Below are positions 37,260 through 49,939 of a stretch of DNA of 64,000 bases, piece after piece. The notes under the pieces were generated by a model. The model was not told the DNA's origin. It was given only the letters and a program-made list of their open reading frames with translations, and did no database searches. How positions within the stretch are numbered: position 1 is the first letter of the stretch; each line of letters starts with the position of its first letter. The translations under genes and the position numbers were made by a program. The stretch lies in assembly GCA_034008185.1 (NCBI GenBank), contig CM067081.1, positions 188,807,510-188,871,509 on the forward strand, read 5' to 3'. This stretch comes from Gorsachius magnificus. Taxonomy: Eukaryota > Chordata > Aves > Pelecaniformes > Ardeidae.

Positions 37260-37720
37260 TTGCATTGTTTTATTTCATTTTCATATTAAAATTATATAGG
37301 AAATTAAAATTTAAAATTAAATAGGAAAATTGTTGAATGACGTATGTAATAGAAACAGGCTTTTAAGATTTCACTGCATCTTATGTATTTATTTCATTAT
37401 TTAAAAATAAATTTTTAATTTCTGTCTATTTTTAATTAATTTCTAACTTTTTTGTTCCATATTTTGATTCATTATTTTTTTGATTGTTGAATTTTTTTGC
37501 GTATCTTTGCCATTCTTTCTTTAATCTTTTTCCTTCTGTTTAATTTTTAAATCCTTTGCCCTTTATCTTTTTTCAGTCTTTTTAGCTGCTCTCCTCTCCT
37601 TTGATTCTCTCTTAAACATTACTGCTTCTTAACATTGTGTTCTTTCATTGATTTTTTTTCTTTTTTGTTTTTGTCCTTTTAAATTTTTTTTTAAAGTTTT
37701 TCTTTAGTATGCCATCACAC
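37260..37720. repeat. AT/T-rich low-complexity tract
   Basis: This tract is almost pure A and T at its left end ('aaattaaaatttaaaatt') and becomes pyrimidine-rich on the plus strand toward 37700 with many T runs. It has no coding potential. It might be an extremely decayed pyrimidine-rich LINE, but no landmark motif was found. Confidence 0.6.
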
Positions 37721-38642
37721 AAGGAAAAATTGATACAAATGTTACCAGCGGAGTTAGAAACAAATAAACACAGAAAGGATTCTGGTATGTTCAAGGGAAA
37801 GATGAAACATTTCTCTGTTTACTGAAAAGAAAAACCCTATTTACTTTTTAGTGGGCATTGAAACATTTTACCTGAGTCTTTTTAGCCTGATACCACATCC
37901 TGTGTTTCAAACCGAAAGCAATTATCATTTCAGTATTTCATGGTACTATGCTGCTAGATTTGGGTTTTTCTTTCTCCATCCTGACAGATGCCTTTCATGT
38001 GTAGAAGTCTCCACCAGCTCTGTCTTGTGCTTTATAATTTGAATCTGAATTTTTTTTGAATGCATTATTTAGAAAACAGCAGATCTCTCTGTAGTCTTTT
38101 ATGGACCTTTTTTTATTGATTACTTTGGAGAAAAAAGAATAAATAAATGAATAAAAGCATTCACTTTAATTCATTTAAAAGACTAATATAGACATAGTCC
38201 AGAGTAGCCAGTAAATATGTAATTAAGTAATTTACCCTGTAGTTAGTTAGTTAGTTACTTAATAACTTATGCATTTTTAAAAAGGACACTTTTCATTTGA
38301 TGTAATGGTCTTCCCTAGGTCTGATACAAACTTTATTTTTTTGGTATTAAATGTTTAATTTTTAATTTACTCTGAATTACCTGTAACGTGAATGGAGAAT
38401 GAAGCCTGTATGTAGGAACTTTATGAGAATCCGGAAAATTAAATACTGCAGAATCTATTGTTTTGCAGTTTAAATATATTTTTGTAATATTCTCTTACAC
38501 AGGTTTTTGTATAGATTAGTACATCGAGGTCAGTCTCAGGATTATCTAAGTTTCTAAATAAAATTTTTGGGTTACTGTAAGACTTGGAAGAGGATAAGTC
38601 TGCCAAAGAGAAGGTTTAACTACTGTCTTCGTATTTCCCCAG

Positions 38643-38764
38643 TGTACTAAATTTGTACACCCAAGAGCAGGACTCAGAGCCACTCTGCAAACCTGTGAGG
38701 AGTTGGACAATGGGAAGGAATTTAAATACTGGTGTGAAAGAAATTTGGATTTCACCACAAGCTT
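38643..38764 (+). other. Weak exon candidate bounded by acceptor- and donor-like sites
   Basis: A pyrimidine-rich run ends in 'tatttccccag' at 38632-38642, a good splice-acceptor shape. The following frame is open for 41 codons to TAA at 38766-38768, and a 'gtaaaa' donor-like site sits just before the stop at 38765. The peptide has a mixed, soluble-protein composition (for example ELDNGKEFKYWCERN). The frame also continues upstream to 38598, so openness alone is weak evidence. No family is recognised. A minus-strand frame of 85 codons overlaps it and may equally be chance. Confidence 0.15.
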
Positions 38765-41700
38765 GTAAAAGTCACCAAGAACAGGAAACCACATCTGTGT
38801 CACAGAAACTTCTATGCAAGTGCACTTGGGGGTTTTCTCGATCTTTAATAAAATAGTACCAACTGGAGAAGAAAATACTAAAAAAAGAAAATTGGGAGTT
38901 TCTGATAAAAACCAGTCAAAACTTCAACATTTAATGGATATGTTGAGCTTTCAGTACGCTTGCACTGAAAGCACGGCTGAGAAGCCCATGGGATAGTTAG
39001 TTGCCTGGGCCTGGCAGCAGGGTTTATGTGTTTTCCCTAAATATTGAGCTATATGTGGGATATCCATCTGGCAGCGGAGTGCGTTGCTGACATTCCTAAC
39101 GTACTGCTGAACTGACTGAGCCCGGTGCAGTGTTGGTGCACAGTGACAACAAAGCTTCACATGAGATAATGAAGAAGGAAGCAGAGATGCTAAAGCTCTG
39201 CCCATGAAAGTTCCTGAAACTCCTCAGCTACTTTTGGGTATTTTTCCTGTCCAGGTTGTGACTGCTACAATTGTTTTTCCAGTTGGCAAGAACACTACAG
39301 AATCTACAAAGACGTTGTGGCAGACACTGCAGTTGCTGCTCCTTCAGTGGAAAATAATGAAAATTTATTTTACTTGGTGTAGAGGAATATGGTGTTTGTT
39401 GCTGACTTGTTAGCCAGAATTTTTTCTCTGGAGAATGGTCAACCAATGTAAAATAAATTGAGAGGGAGTTTAAAACTTCACATAACAGGTTACAAAGCTA
39501 CAAAACATGCTTTTGTTTTGCTTTAAACCTGTTTTCGGAAATATTTTTAAGAAAACGGAGACCAGTCATGGTGGTGGTAAGCAAAGGCTTTTTATGAGCA
39601 AAACTTCAATTGCAAATGACTTGGTGATATGTGCTAACTGACAGATTGACACATTCTGTATTGCCAACATTCAGACACTTGAAAAAGAGTATGTAGAGGC
39701 AGGAGAGAAGAATTTACCACTGCAACAGCAGCAGGCATTTCGGCAAGCAGAGGTGTGCCGCCCCCCCTGCGTTCTGTTACCGTGGGCTGTGCCTCATTTG
39801 TTTGGGGTGTTGGTTTCACCAGTCCAAAGTAGTCAGTGCTGCTTATTTTATGTTCTTAGTCTGATTAACAGAAGCAAATCACCATAAAAACTTTGTGGCA
39901 CAAAAGAGAAAACCGCCAAAACAACGAGCATTTACTTTTCTAATGCTGTCTGAGCTGTGCATCAGATTTTTTTCCAAAGCTGGTTTTCCTTTACAGTACT
40001 CCTATCCCATATGAAGAAAACCTATCCTAGATGTTTAAAAGAATGGGTTTCAATAGCAGGTGAGAATGGGGACTGAATTGTCATATGTAAACCAACATTG
40101 GCCTTCTTGTGCCAATGGAGAGAGGAAGAAATGTTCCCTTTCTGCTCTGGGGTTGGATGTGGAGGGAGAGGAGCAGGGAGGATGGAAAGAGCATCTGTAC
40201 TATGCAAAGATAAAGGAGTCTGCTCCACTCTGTGCTGGGAGAAGTCCCTGCTTGTGCTCTTTCCTTTAATATTATCTGCATTTGAGTACGAAGTACACTG
40301 CTTGCTGAGTCAAAATATATTAGAAAGCCTGTAGTCCATGTATGAAACTGGACTCTACATTTGATACTGTAAAATGTTTAGGAAGGGTGGTTTATATAGA
40401 TTTGCACTTTCAGTATATTTAGAGGCACAGAACTTGTACTTTGTTTCACATCCCACATAAAAGTGATACTGGATAAAGTGCTAATTGGTTTGCTACCACA
40501 AATCTTTTTGTGCATTTTCATGTGCTTACTTTATTCAAGTGGATTTATTATTACTGATTATTTGGTGAGAAAAAGAAAATATTGCCTGGCTCTAAGCAGT
40601 CATACAGACATTTATTTTTCTGAAGTGAGGTGTTCTTCAATTGAGCAGTAGTCTATTTGGATTTAATGAGTTTATTCTTATTTCCAGACCTGGAGATTGA
40701 TGGGAAATCTTTTCACAGACTTCAAGTACAACAGTTGGGTTTTTTTTGTCCAGGCGGCACTGAAGCTGAGGAATTCAATTTCCCATTCTGAAACTGTTCT
40801 AAATGGAAAGAAAACCAAAGGATGACTGAAAAATTTTAGGTTTATTGATGATTTGAGTTCTTTCAATGGAGTCTTATATAGGTAAATACATGTTTTGTGT
40901 GTGTGTATAGTATGCAGTTGTTGATCCCTGAACTGTTTTCAGACTATTCTGTATGAGATTCAGAGAATGGTGAAGAACCAAGAATGATATTATGTCAGAG
41001 AGAAGAAAAAAAAGTCTGAGAATTTTGGTACATGCTTGTCTTTCGGGCAAAAGCTTGACTTTTCTTGGATTCCTTACAGTTTTATTTTGTTCTACAGGAA
41101 AAAGATTACTCCACAGAATTCTGCATGAAAACTAGTTTTTAACATGTATTTCTCTGTCAGATGTTACAATCTAAATTGGTTCAAGTGATTGTACACTACT
41201 TTTAAAGATGGAAATTGAGATCTATTTTGGCTGGGCGTTGATGGCATGAGTTCAGGACTTGCAGGTCACCATGACAGAACCAAGTGACAGGATGGATATT
41301 TTACTTTGGTAATACTCCCTAGTGATAATTTATTAATATCCTTTTACTCCATCTGATTTTTTCGCACCCTGTTTAATATGGTAAACATATGTAATTCACT
41401 TCTCTACATGAATAGAATTTTATCTTGTAGCATAAAATCCTGTCATTGCTTTTTCAAAAGCACTTAGAAAATATTAAGTAATCATGAGGGTTATTGCTAA
41501 TTGCATTGGCTTTAATTTGTCACTTTAAATGTTCTAATTATTTCTTCATGAGGTTATCAGCAAACTCTTAAATAGGACCTCACTGCAAATTAGGCCCTTG
41601 GGCCAGGTTATTTATTTTGACCCAAACTTCAATTGAGTATTATGATTAAAAATAACTGAAGAATAAATACATTTTAATAATGGTCTTTAAAACTGGAAAA

Positions 41701-42803
41701 GTTAAAATCTAAGCAAAATTTAAGAGCAACAATTACATCTTGTTACAGTAATGAAAGTCCTGTCACATTTTCTTGAAGCTGTGAATGCTATGGCTACAAA
41801 CATACAGTAATTTGAATACTGAAAATAGCCCTTCCCAAGCACTTTTTGAGAAGTTTATGCTAAGCACGTCACATGAAACTAAGTGACCTTACTACAAGCT
41901 AGTACTGCAAGACTGAGCAGAGTTTGTTTGAAGTTCAGTTTGTTCAGTAAAAATACCATAGAGGGGGAGGAGAACTGCAAACAGTTACAAAATATTTCTG
42001 TTCTTGGTGTGGCTTGGCAGGTCTTTATCTCTTCAGCGTACCAGGGGGAGCTTGGGTTACCCAGCATCCCACTTATTATTTATAGCAAAAATGATCTTTA
42101 TAAAATACATCAGTCTGCATCAGATGCTGCTCAGATTAGAAGAACTTCCAATTTTTAATACTTTCAGCATGCTGTAAATATGACAGAAACATGCGTTAGC
42201 TCCAATAGGAGATGGATTTAGTCATGATCAGTGGCTTCTCTGAACATACCAACAAGACACACATAATATAGCATCCAACCAGTGCTACATCGCTGCAGCC
42301 TTAAAGCAAAGGAGTAAAACAGGGATGCATACATTAAAATGGGAAAAAAACCTGGAATATTCCTGACTGAGTGTACTGGGTCTGAGTCACAGTCCGGGAA
42401 AATTTTCCAAATTCTGCTTTCATAATTTGTTGTGGTCACAGAAGCGCTCACTCAGAAATGAGGAGCCCATATAAAATATAAAATTGTTCAATGGACTGGA
42501 GGAGCATTTTGTGTAGCATTTGACATGGAATAGCTTCTACGTGTCCACTTATTTCACAATCCAACTTAGTACTGGGAAAGAATAACCCTTTCACAGGGAT
42601 GCTTTGTGAGTACATCAATGACAAATATTCTTTGTTCAGGATTGATTTAGCATACCTTTCACTGACCGCAAGCCGTGGTGGATTGCTTGTTTCCCATTTA
42701 TAGGAACAAGGGACAGTTACCTGTTCCTGGAAAAGGAGAAGGCTGTCTCTGGAAGTGAGATATAGTGTAGCATGTTAATCTAGTTAAAGGTGTTAAGTTA
42801 AAG

Positions 42804-42876
42804 GCTCACTGCAGGGGGGTTGGGCTAGATGACCTCTAAAGGTCCCTTCCAACCCAAAGCATTCTGTGATTCTATG
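42804..42876 (+). mobile_element. CR1 LINE 3' terminus, plus strand
   Basis: Only about 73 bp remain, covering 'ctcactgcaggggggttgg', 'gctagatgacctctaaagg' and 'cccttccaacccaaagc', then 'attctgtgattctatg'. This is the avian CR1 3' end with the terminal 8-bp unit duplicated. Heavy 5' truncation is typical of CR1. It is similar to the copies at 45.1 and 52.5 kb and so is relatively young. Confidence 0.95.
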
Positions 42877-44509
42877 TCCTGGGATGGCTTTAGGCAGTGT
42901 TGGGAGACCAGCACAGTCACCATGCCTGTGGCACCACAGACCGAGGAAGGGGTCAGCTGTGCTGGCTGTGATCAGCGGGACAGCGGTGAGGCTGCTGTTG
43001 GGTGAGAGCGTGGTGGGGGTCTGAGTGCTGTGGGTCTATCTACCTGTGCTGCCCACGTCTCACCATCACCGGGACAGTCCTGAAGAGGTCTACGAAATAC
43101 TGCAGGTCAGCCTGTCATTACAGATCAGTTTTATGAAGAAGAGTTGTACACCGACCAGGAAAGAAAAGTAGCTGTAGTCATGCAAGTCCGTTCTTTCTCA
43201 ACACCCCATGTAAAATACAGTGTTTGTGCGCTTGACTTCAGTCTGATTTTATACAAAGTATTTAATTTGGCGGTTATTTCCTTTACGCTCTTGGGGGAGG
43301 GAGGGGCATAATAAGTTGGTCTGCTGAAAACTGAAAAAAGGGACCTTTACCAAGACCTCATTTACATTGTCAAATTTCTGAGGTGAAGGGATAGTTTCTT
43401 GATGTCTGTGATTTGATTTTGCCGAGTGAAGCAAAATCCGGTTCAAAGGAAGCTCTCTGTTAAAAACTTGGACATCCAAAAAGCTGTGGTTGGTGCCTTC
43501 TGAATTCCTTTCAGAAGTGGCACCACTTCAACAGGCTTTTTTCCTCCCGTAGTAGTTACAGTGCCAGGCTGCTGATGTGCCCTTCCCACAGTCCCAGCTC
43601 TCCTTGATCTGCCAGCAGAAGGGCCCTACTGATGCAGGTGGCTTGTAGTCCTCGTACGCCGTTACAAATACTGAACTGTGCTTGGATTCCCATACGAGGC
43701 ATGAGTCTGCTCGTGGAAGTGGAGTCCTTGACTCTGGGGCATTTGCCCACCTTTCCTGAAACATGGAAGTTCCTGTAAAAGGGAGACAGTTTGACATACA
43801 GGTGTTGCTAAGAAAGATACTTTCTCAACTGTTTTTATGTGCCATTTATAAGCCGTATAAATGCACATGGACATACTTCTCTAATTTGTAGACATAGATA
43901 AACCCCTGCGGTTCTTATGACTTTTTTTTTTTTTTTTTTTTCATTTGGGTTCTAAATTGAGCAAGTAGTTTCTGTGTAATTTCTCAAGCATGCTGGCTAA
44001 GGCGGCATACTATAAATCCCATCTAAGGCTGGAGCGTTAAGGAAAAAAAACATCCCCTGATCCTGTAGTCCATCCCACAGGCCAGATTTGAAGGATTGCT
44101 GTGGAAGGATTGTCTTAAAATTGTTGCCACAACTTTGCCTTATTTACTTGCTTGCTTGCCTAAGTAAACAGACTGTTAACAGGGAAACCTCTCCTTTTGT
44201 CACACCCTCTTGTGTTGTAGCATGTGCACATTCTTCATTTGTAGAAATATGACCTTTAAAATAGCTTCTGGCTCTCTTAAGATTAGTTTTATTAGGACAG
44301 GTCCAGCTTACTAAGTAATCAGCTCAGTGACTCCTGTCTGCTTTCACTTCTCAGCACAACCAACTGAAAACTGTGCCAGTGTTGGGTTTCTGAGGGATGG
44401 ACAGTTCACACTTTGTTTGCTCTTTGCACCATCCCTCTGGCAATGCACGTGGTGGGGACTGAGAAGTGCTGCCCTGTCTGGTTGTCTTGCTAATGTCTGT
44501 ATTTGTCAT
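42877..44509. other. Noncoding stretch with GC-richer start and a 20-T run
   Basis: The first 210 bp after the CR1 end (to about 43090) are GC-rich but carry no supported exon. A 20-T run lies at 43922-43941. Three overlapping minus-strand frames at 43528-43874 share one region in different frames and are taken as chance. Confidence 0.4.
43922..43941. repeat. Poly-T run, 20 nt
   Basis: An uninterrupted 20-T run with no recognisable retrocopy next to it. Confidence 0.85.
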
Positions 44510-44690
44510 TCTGCATTACTTGTCTGTCCCACACATTCTTCATCTGTAGCTTCGTACTTGCTTTCAAGTCATTAATAAAAATACTGAAAGGAAAGCACAA
44601 AAACACTTTCTGTGGAGGATCCTAATCTGACCTTTGTACTCCTTGCTGAAGAATATTATTTAAGCTCTGTTGTAACCAGAGGATTTTAAA
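44510..44690 (-). mobile_element. Old CR1 LINE fragment, minus strand
   Basis: The run 'tcaagtcattaataaaaat' followed by 'actgaaaggaaagcac' and, after a short gap, 'tctgtggaggatcctaat' parallels the 'ccaagtcattaataaa.atattgaa.ag' and 'ccctg.gg.accccac' blocks just outside the reverse-transcriptase GVPQGS motif in the minus orientation. The same region is seen in better shape in the long element at 24.4 kb. The match is short and decayed. Confidence 0.5.
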
Positions 44691-45118
44691 GCAAATTTGA
44701 GAGGGGACTTGATCAACAATACCAGGAATTTGTTAATTCCTGACCTGGAATCTCGTGTTCTGTGTTCTTTCGAAGCTCTTCCTAAAAGCTTTTCACTTTC
44801 AGGTTTGCTCAAAGCTGTAGAGAGGCCACCTACACGAGAAGTTACGGCTATTCCAACAGTTTCCTGTCTTGAGACCTGAGCTTGAAACTATTTGTTGATC
44901 AGCTTGCCCTTTTCTGCAGTTGTCAAGAACAACTCAAAGCGGGAAGTGTCAAACTTTTACTGTTTCAACGGTATGTCCACATAACAGTAATCTACCATTA
45001 ATTTACACAGTTGTTAACTTCTTTTAGTAGGGAAGCTAAGGTGTGAACTGGTTTAGCCAGTCAGAAATGGGACAAACTGGCAGTGTAGTTAGGGAAGCTT
45101 CCATTGCCTCAGCCCTGC
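44691..45118. other. Noncoding stretch, nothing recognised
   Basis: About 430 bp between two CR1 fragments, with no recognisable gene or repeat. Confidence 0.4.
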
Positions 45119-45320
45119 TACAATGAGGGTGGTGAAACACTGGAACATGTTGCCCAGAGAGGTGGTGGAGGCCCCACCCCTGGAAACATTCAAGGCCAGG
45201 TTGGATGGGGCTCTGAGCAACCTGATCTGGTTAGCGTTGTCCCTGCTCACTGCAGGGGGGTTGGACTAGATGGCCTCTAGGGGTCCCTTCCAGCCCAAAA
45301 CATTCTATGATACTATGAAA
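45119..45320 (+). mobile_element. Young CR1 LINE 3' fragment, plus strand
   Basis: This is a well preserved 200-bp 5'-truncated CR1. It starts in the ORF2 C-terminal block ('caatgagggtggtgaaacac', then the conserved 'gttgcccagagaggtgg') and continues through 'ctgatctggttagc', 'ctcactgcaggggggttgg' and 'cccttccagcccaaaacattc' to a final ATTCTATG unit. By hand it differs from the minus-strand copy at 52480-52840 at only about 12 of 200 positions, so both are from one young subfamily. Confidence 0.96.
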
Positions 45321-46429
45321 ATATTGCCGATGATTTAAGTTTTGCAAGTTTTCCCTGCAGATATTCAATTAAAGAGTTTTTAAGGGCAGGCAGGTGTAGA
45401 TAACATTTTATTCATGCTTGTACTGAATAATAAATTTGGAATATTTATACATCTAGGAACAAGACAGCATATTCCATAGACCATTTAAAGTAGTCTTCCA
45501 CGTGATGCATCTTTGGAATCCCACAGTTGGGCTGGAGCATTAGCCTTAGTGATTTCTCTTTGTTCTGTATCTTCTGGCTCAGCTGGTTCGCTACACATTG
45601 AAGCATTTTACAGTAGCTCCACAGATAATCCGTAAATTGTGTGTATTGTTTGAAGATGGATTCAGTTACAGTGCTTACGAGAGATTTACCTGAGTATCGC
45701 GTCTACCATGTGCAGCACCAAGTAATGCTAGCAGCTAGAGGCGAGCCTCCTCTAGCTTTTCTCTCCCTGGTATCCATCTTACCCGAGTTGTTCACTGTGC
45801 AGTTGCATGGCTGCAGGAGAAAGATGTAGAGGATCATGATTTTTGTATGATTTCTGTATTCTTCCAGTTTTGTTATAGTAAGGAATGAGTGACGCAGCCT
45901 AAAGTAGAAGAAGGTATTTACATGTAGTAAGAAAGTCTTCAGTTATTTCCTTTACCCCATTCTGTGCATTGATAGTTGCCTGGGAGGGTTATTTCTTGCT
46001 ATTGGTTATGGAACCACAAAAGTGTTTGTGATATTTTGGATTTTTTTTTTATGAAGTCAAGGAGTAGAGGATCGCAGACTGGCTTCTCCCTTACTTCTTT
46101 TTTCTTTATGTGTTTATGTAAATGTCTGTATGTGTAAATGATAGCAAGCTTGGTGGGGGACAGCAGCAATAGAGGACAGCATTATAACTCAAAATGATGA
46201 TAGAAATCGGAAATATGTTCTTAAAAGAAAGAATGCTGTTGCTTAGCATTAGTCAAGACTAATCCACTGAAGAAATACAGAGTGGGGAATAATTATCTAG
46301 ATAGCGATTCCTTAGAAAAAGATTGTAAGGATTGCAAGTGATCCCAACCAAAGATGAGACAAAGTAAAAAGTGCTAACATATAATGAAAATGAAGTATGT
46401 TATAGAAGATTAATGAAACTGTCTTTCAG
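45321..46429. other. Noncoding stretch, nothing recognised
   Basis: AT-rich sequence with no recognised exon or repeat. A 62-codon frame at 45641-45829 has no family signature. Confidence 0.4.
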
Positions 46430-46770
46430 CACTGTCCAGATTCAGTGTGGATTAGTATATTTAGTTCAGAAAAGACGTGGACAAACTAAAAAGTCTGTAG
46501 AAGAGCAATGGCAGTTTAGTAAGTTTAGAAAACTTGATAGCTTAAAGAAGATAAGAATGAGGGAGGCTGGATAAATACTCAGATGCATTGGAAAGCTGCT
46601 GCAAGGTTGTTCACCATACTCTAGATGGCTAGGACAAGAAATAATATATTTGAATTACAGCAAAATAGGTTAAGGCTAGACATTAGGAGTACTTGTGAGT
46701 GGAAGGATAGCGAAACATTGAAATAGGTGCTCTGGTGAGACTGTGGGCTCTTCGTAAGTATAAGCCTTTA
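46430..46770 (+). mobile_element. Old CR1 LINE fragment, plus strand
   Basis: Landmarks in the right order include 'cagaaaagacgtggacaaac', 'gtctgtagaagagcaatgg', 'gtttagaaaacttgatag', 'gctgctgcaaggttgttc' and 'ggctagacattaggag'. They correspond to the CR1 blocks 'gatgtggacaaact', 'ccagaggagagcaac', 'gtttagaaaacatga', 'aaggttgttacaagg' and 'gttggacattaggaa'. The frame at 46371-46574 retains part of ORF2 but is closed by stops. The 3' terminal motif is missing. Confidence 0.75.
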
Positions 46771-47379
46771 TGAACTCCACACTACAACATGCAGAATTAC
46801 GCTCTATGTGAATCTAATCGTACAAAAGAAAATAAAAACTGAAACAGCAAAAATAGTCTTTGATTCTTACAGTTCATCTGCTGATACTGGCGCTCAGTGC
46901 AGCATTTGAGCCTGGAGGAGAATCACTACCACCATCAGAGTTAAGGCTACTGATCTACTGGTCATGGTTCAGCTCCTTTTGCACAAGGGAATTGTATTTG
47001 GATGATGTCTGATGTTTCTTTATCTACATTTGCACATACCGCTTCACTGTGTCACAGGAAAACTGCTTGTAGTCTCAATAGCTTTACTCGTGTTCAGTTC
47101 TTAATGCAGTTCTAGCTTCTGACATGTCATGTTACTAGTTTTGATTTAATTGTATTTTAATATCTTCATGGTCACTTTGAAATAATCCTCTGTTCATTCT
47201 TCTCTTACCTATGACTTCTTCAATGCATTTTTTCAGTGTATCTGCTTTCTCTCTTTCATACTTCATCCTGGAACTTGCCAAGACTGTGTCCTTGGACTTC
47301 TGGGTTGGGTTTTTTTTTTTCATTTTATGCTCTATTTCCAGGTGAGTTAACCACTTGCATTGCTTTTACTGTTACGGTT
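46771..47379. other. Noncoding stretch, nothing recognised
   Basis: Contains a 10-11 T run near 47310. Part of 47230-47379 may belong to the L2-like element on its right but has no landmark. Confidence 0.35.
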
Positions 47380-47950
47380 ATACAGATAACTTTTAAATCT
47401 GTCTTTCCACCAGTGTTATTGCTCCTTCCATCTAATCCTGTGTCTTAGGCCGGATCTCTAACACTATGTCTTTTAATTATATTGTAATTTCAAAACAGAA
47501 CTCTATCTGCTTCTCTCCTTTTCTATCACAAATGACAAGAACATTATCCTTCTTGTCACTCAGATTCAGTGACTCAGGGTTATTTTTTACTCTTACTTTC
47601 CTTATGCTTCATACATCCTGACCAGAACCAGCTTTTGCACCTTCTTTCCTTTAATACTGTTCAGATCCATTTTTTTCCTTCGATTCTCCCTCCTGTTAAA
47701 TTTCTTATTCAGATGTTCTTGCCTTTGTCCTAACTTTTGGAATTTCATTCTTTCTTTCTTTCTTTTTTTTTTGTTGGTTTGCAAATCAGATGTTGCCTCC
47801 CTTAAAGCAAAATATAGTCAGTGAATGCCTTCTTTTAGTCTGCGTACATTTTCATATCCCTTCCTATTTTAATATTCTTCCCAAGGCTTCTTGCCTCAAA
47901 TTTAAGCTGCTCACAAAGCTTTACATGGGTGCTTTCCAGATGTGGTGAGC
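47380..47950 (+). mobile_element. L2-like LINE remnant, plus strand
   Basis: The plus strand is pyrimidine-rich and carries an ordered set of decayed motifs. 'ttgtcactcagattcagtg' then 'actcagggttattttttact' (47555-47590) resembles the 'ttggggtcatctttgactc' block that encodes LGVIFDSSL in L2/L3-type reverse transcriptases. 'gttcagatccatttttttcc' (47660) and 'cttattcagatgttcttgcc' (47702) resemble the following blocks, and 'gctcacaaagctttacatgg' (47910) resembles the 'ctcaaagctctccatggc' block. Frames are all broken. The (TTTC)n run at 47748-47765 is a later expansion. Confidence 0.5.
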
Positions 47951-49939
47951 AGTCCAGTAATAGATTGTGAGGGGGTGGAAAATGTCTGGGGAAACAAATG
48001 AAGTATCAGTGCTACATTGATTTTCTTTGAGAAAGTTTGTTTGTTAGGCCCAGAAGCTCAGGAAATTGATCTTTGAACTTTGTCATTTGTGGGGTTTTTT
48101 TTCTACCATCAAGTTTTATGTCATGCCTGTTCATTCTGCTTTGTCAGTACTTCCAGACTTGCCCACATATTTGGAGACAATTTCTCTCACAGTTTTATTT
48201 TGTTTTCCACATGAGCTCATCAAACAAGCTTCAGCTGCATTTGCTTATGCATCCTTCTTACAAGCCCACTTCTGCCTTCTTGCATGCATCATTCAGAAGT
48301 TTCCATATACAGAATTTGCTTCTGTTGTCTTCTTTACTTTTCTGTAGCACGTCTGTAGTGGTTTGTTGTTAGATTATAGGGTTATTTAGACACAAACTGT
48401 CCTTTACAGCATCTGAAAAGCATCCTGCAATAGTGAGACTGAAGTACGCAAAACTGAAATCAATTCATTTTGCAAGGTAGCAGTCATCTTTTCTGTATTC
48501 TGAGTCTTCGTTCTTCCATTCTAACTTCCATTAAGGCATGACTTTCTCTGTTGAAAGGCAAAATATACAGCCTGCCTGTGAGGCCACTATTAATTCCACA
48601 CTATCTCTCTTTATAGTGCAGCTGGCACCCTACCCTCGGGAGAACAAGCTCATCACTTCTACCACATGCTTGTTCTCCACCAGTTCAGGCAGCAGGATTC
48701 CTAAGTTAGCTATCAAATATTGGTCTTGCCCATGGCAGCGCAGAGCATTCGACAATGCCTCTGGGCCAGCTGAAAATAATTTCTAGCACAGCTGGAGTGA
48801 AACTACAGAGGTGTAACATTCAAAGACATGCGAGTCCCGAGGAGGGTGGGATTCAGTGTTCTCTCCAGCAATAAACAAAGATGTGCAAAATCAGTGAAAT
48901 AAATTAAAAATAGTACAGGTTTAATTATCAGGCTTCTTTAAATAGAGCATCCTGTTCTGAGTGTGAGAAGTAATGAAACTATCTCTGGCTGTAGATTAAA
49001 TTGTATTTCTGGCTTCTCAGACATGTCATGTAGTTCCAATACAGAATTGTCTCAACTTCACTTAATTTTTTTTTAATAATATTTTCATACGTGTGTACAT
49101 ATTCTTACCATAGTGCTTTCATATACTTCATCTGCTTACTGCAGATACTCACAAAGATTTCCAGTCAGGTGTTTATTAAAAGGGCACAATGATTAACCAT
49201 AAGCAGGTAGACTGAGGCATGTCATTTAAGGGAGAAACTTCCTAGAGGTATAGGTTATCCTCTTATCTTTATGATGTTACTTCATATTTGCTTTAACCAT
49301 CTGAGAGGTGTCGCTTGCAGGAAAGGAATACTTCTCAAGAGATTTCTTTGTCCTTAAAACAGTTACTGCTGTCCAAGAGCAGTGTGTCTACCTATGCTTA
49401 TACCCACCTTTGCTGCACTTTCCTGTCCTTAAGCTTAGATGGAAACACTGAAATGGTTCCTTTGCCTTCTCAGTATAAATCCGAATGTTTTCAAAGCATG
49501 GGTTTTTTAACTTTGTAGAGTTTTGTTCAACTGAGTGTATGTCACAGGCAATTTTTCTTGTTCTTTAAATTTCTTTAACTGACTAAAACTTCCTCTCTGC
49601 TTTTGAGGAAAAGTGGGAAAGCTGCCTTCTCTGTAATGTTAGTCTGCTGCCATGCAATACTTTCAACTTCCCAGTCATCTTATTACCATAATAGTTGGAG
49701 CTGTTTTCTACATGTTGTCTGGAGCATTATTCCACAAAAGAGAGGGAATCTGGCTCTCATTAGGCCCCCAGTTGATGGGTAGCTCTGTTGTGCTGATTGT
49801 ACCGAGTCTGTGTTCTGTAAGCATCCAGCAGTGATGGGCAATGGCACTAGATTTTTTTATAACATTATAATATCAAGTGTTGTAATAGAGAAGAGTGGCA
49901 GTTTTGGGACTGTGGTTGGATGTGAAGGTCTCTTTCTCC
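47951..49939. other. Noncoding stretch, possible further LINE decay
   Basis: Two overlapping plus-strand frames at 48066-48372 are pyrimidine-rich and may be continuation of the L2-like remnant. A perfect 11-bp inverted repeat lies at 48639-48678. No exon or RNA gene was recognised. Confidence 0.35.
48639..48678. repeat. Perfect 11-bp inverted repeat with 18-nt loop
   Basis: GGAGAACAAGC at 48639-48649 is the exact reverse complement of GCTTGTTCTCC at 48668-48678. The stem is balanced in GC, so it could form a stable hairpin in RNA or DNA. No microRNA or transposon family was recognised. Confidence 0.75.

Larger units (their letters stand above)
36691..42803. other. Noncoding stretch with AT-rich core
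   Basis: About 6 kb without a recognised gene. It contains the T-rich tract at 37260-37720, a short (TTAG)n-type run near 38238-38258, a weak exon candidate at 38643-38764 and several overlapping chance frames at 38546-39446 and 40022-40334. Confidence 0.4.

Noticed and set aside
43528..43874. Three nested minus-strand frames
   Set aside because: They lie in different frames over one region and none shows a family signature.
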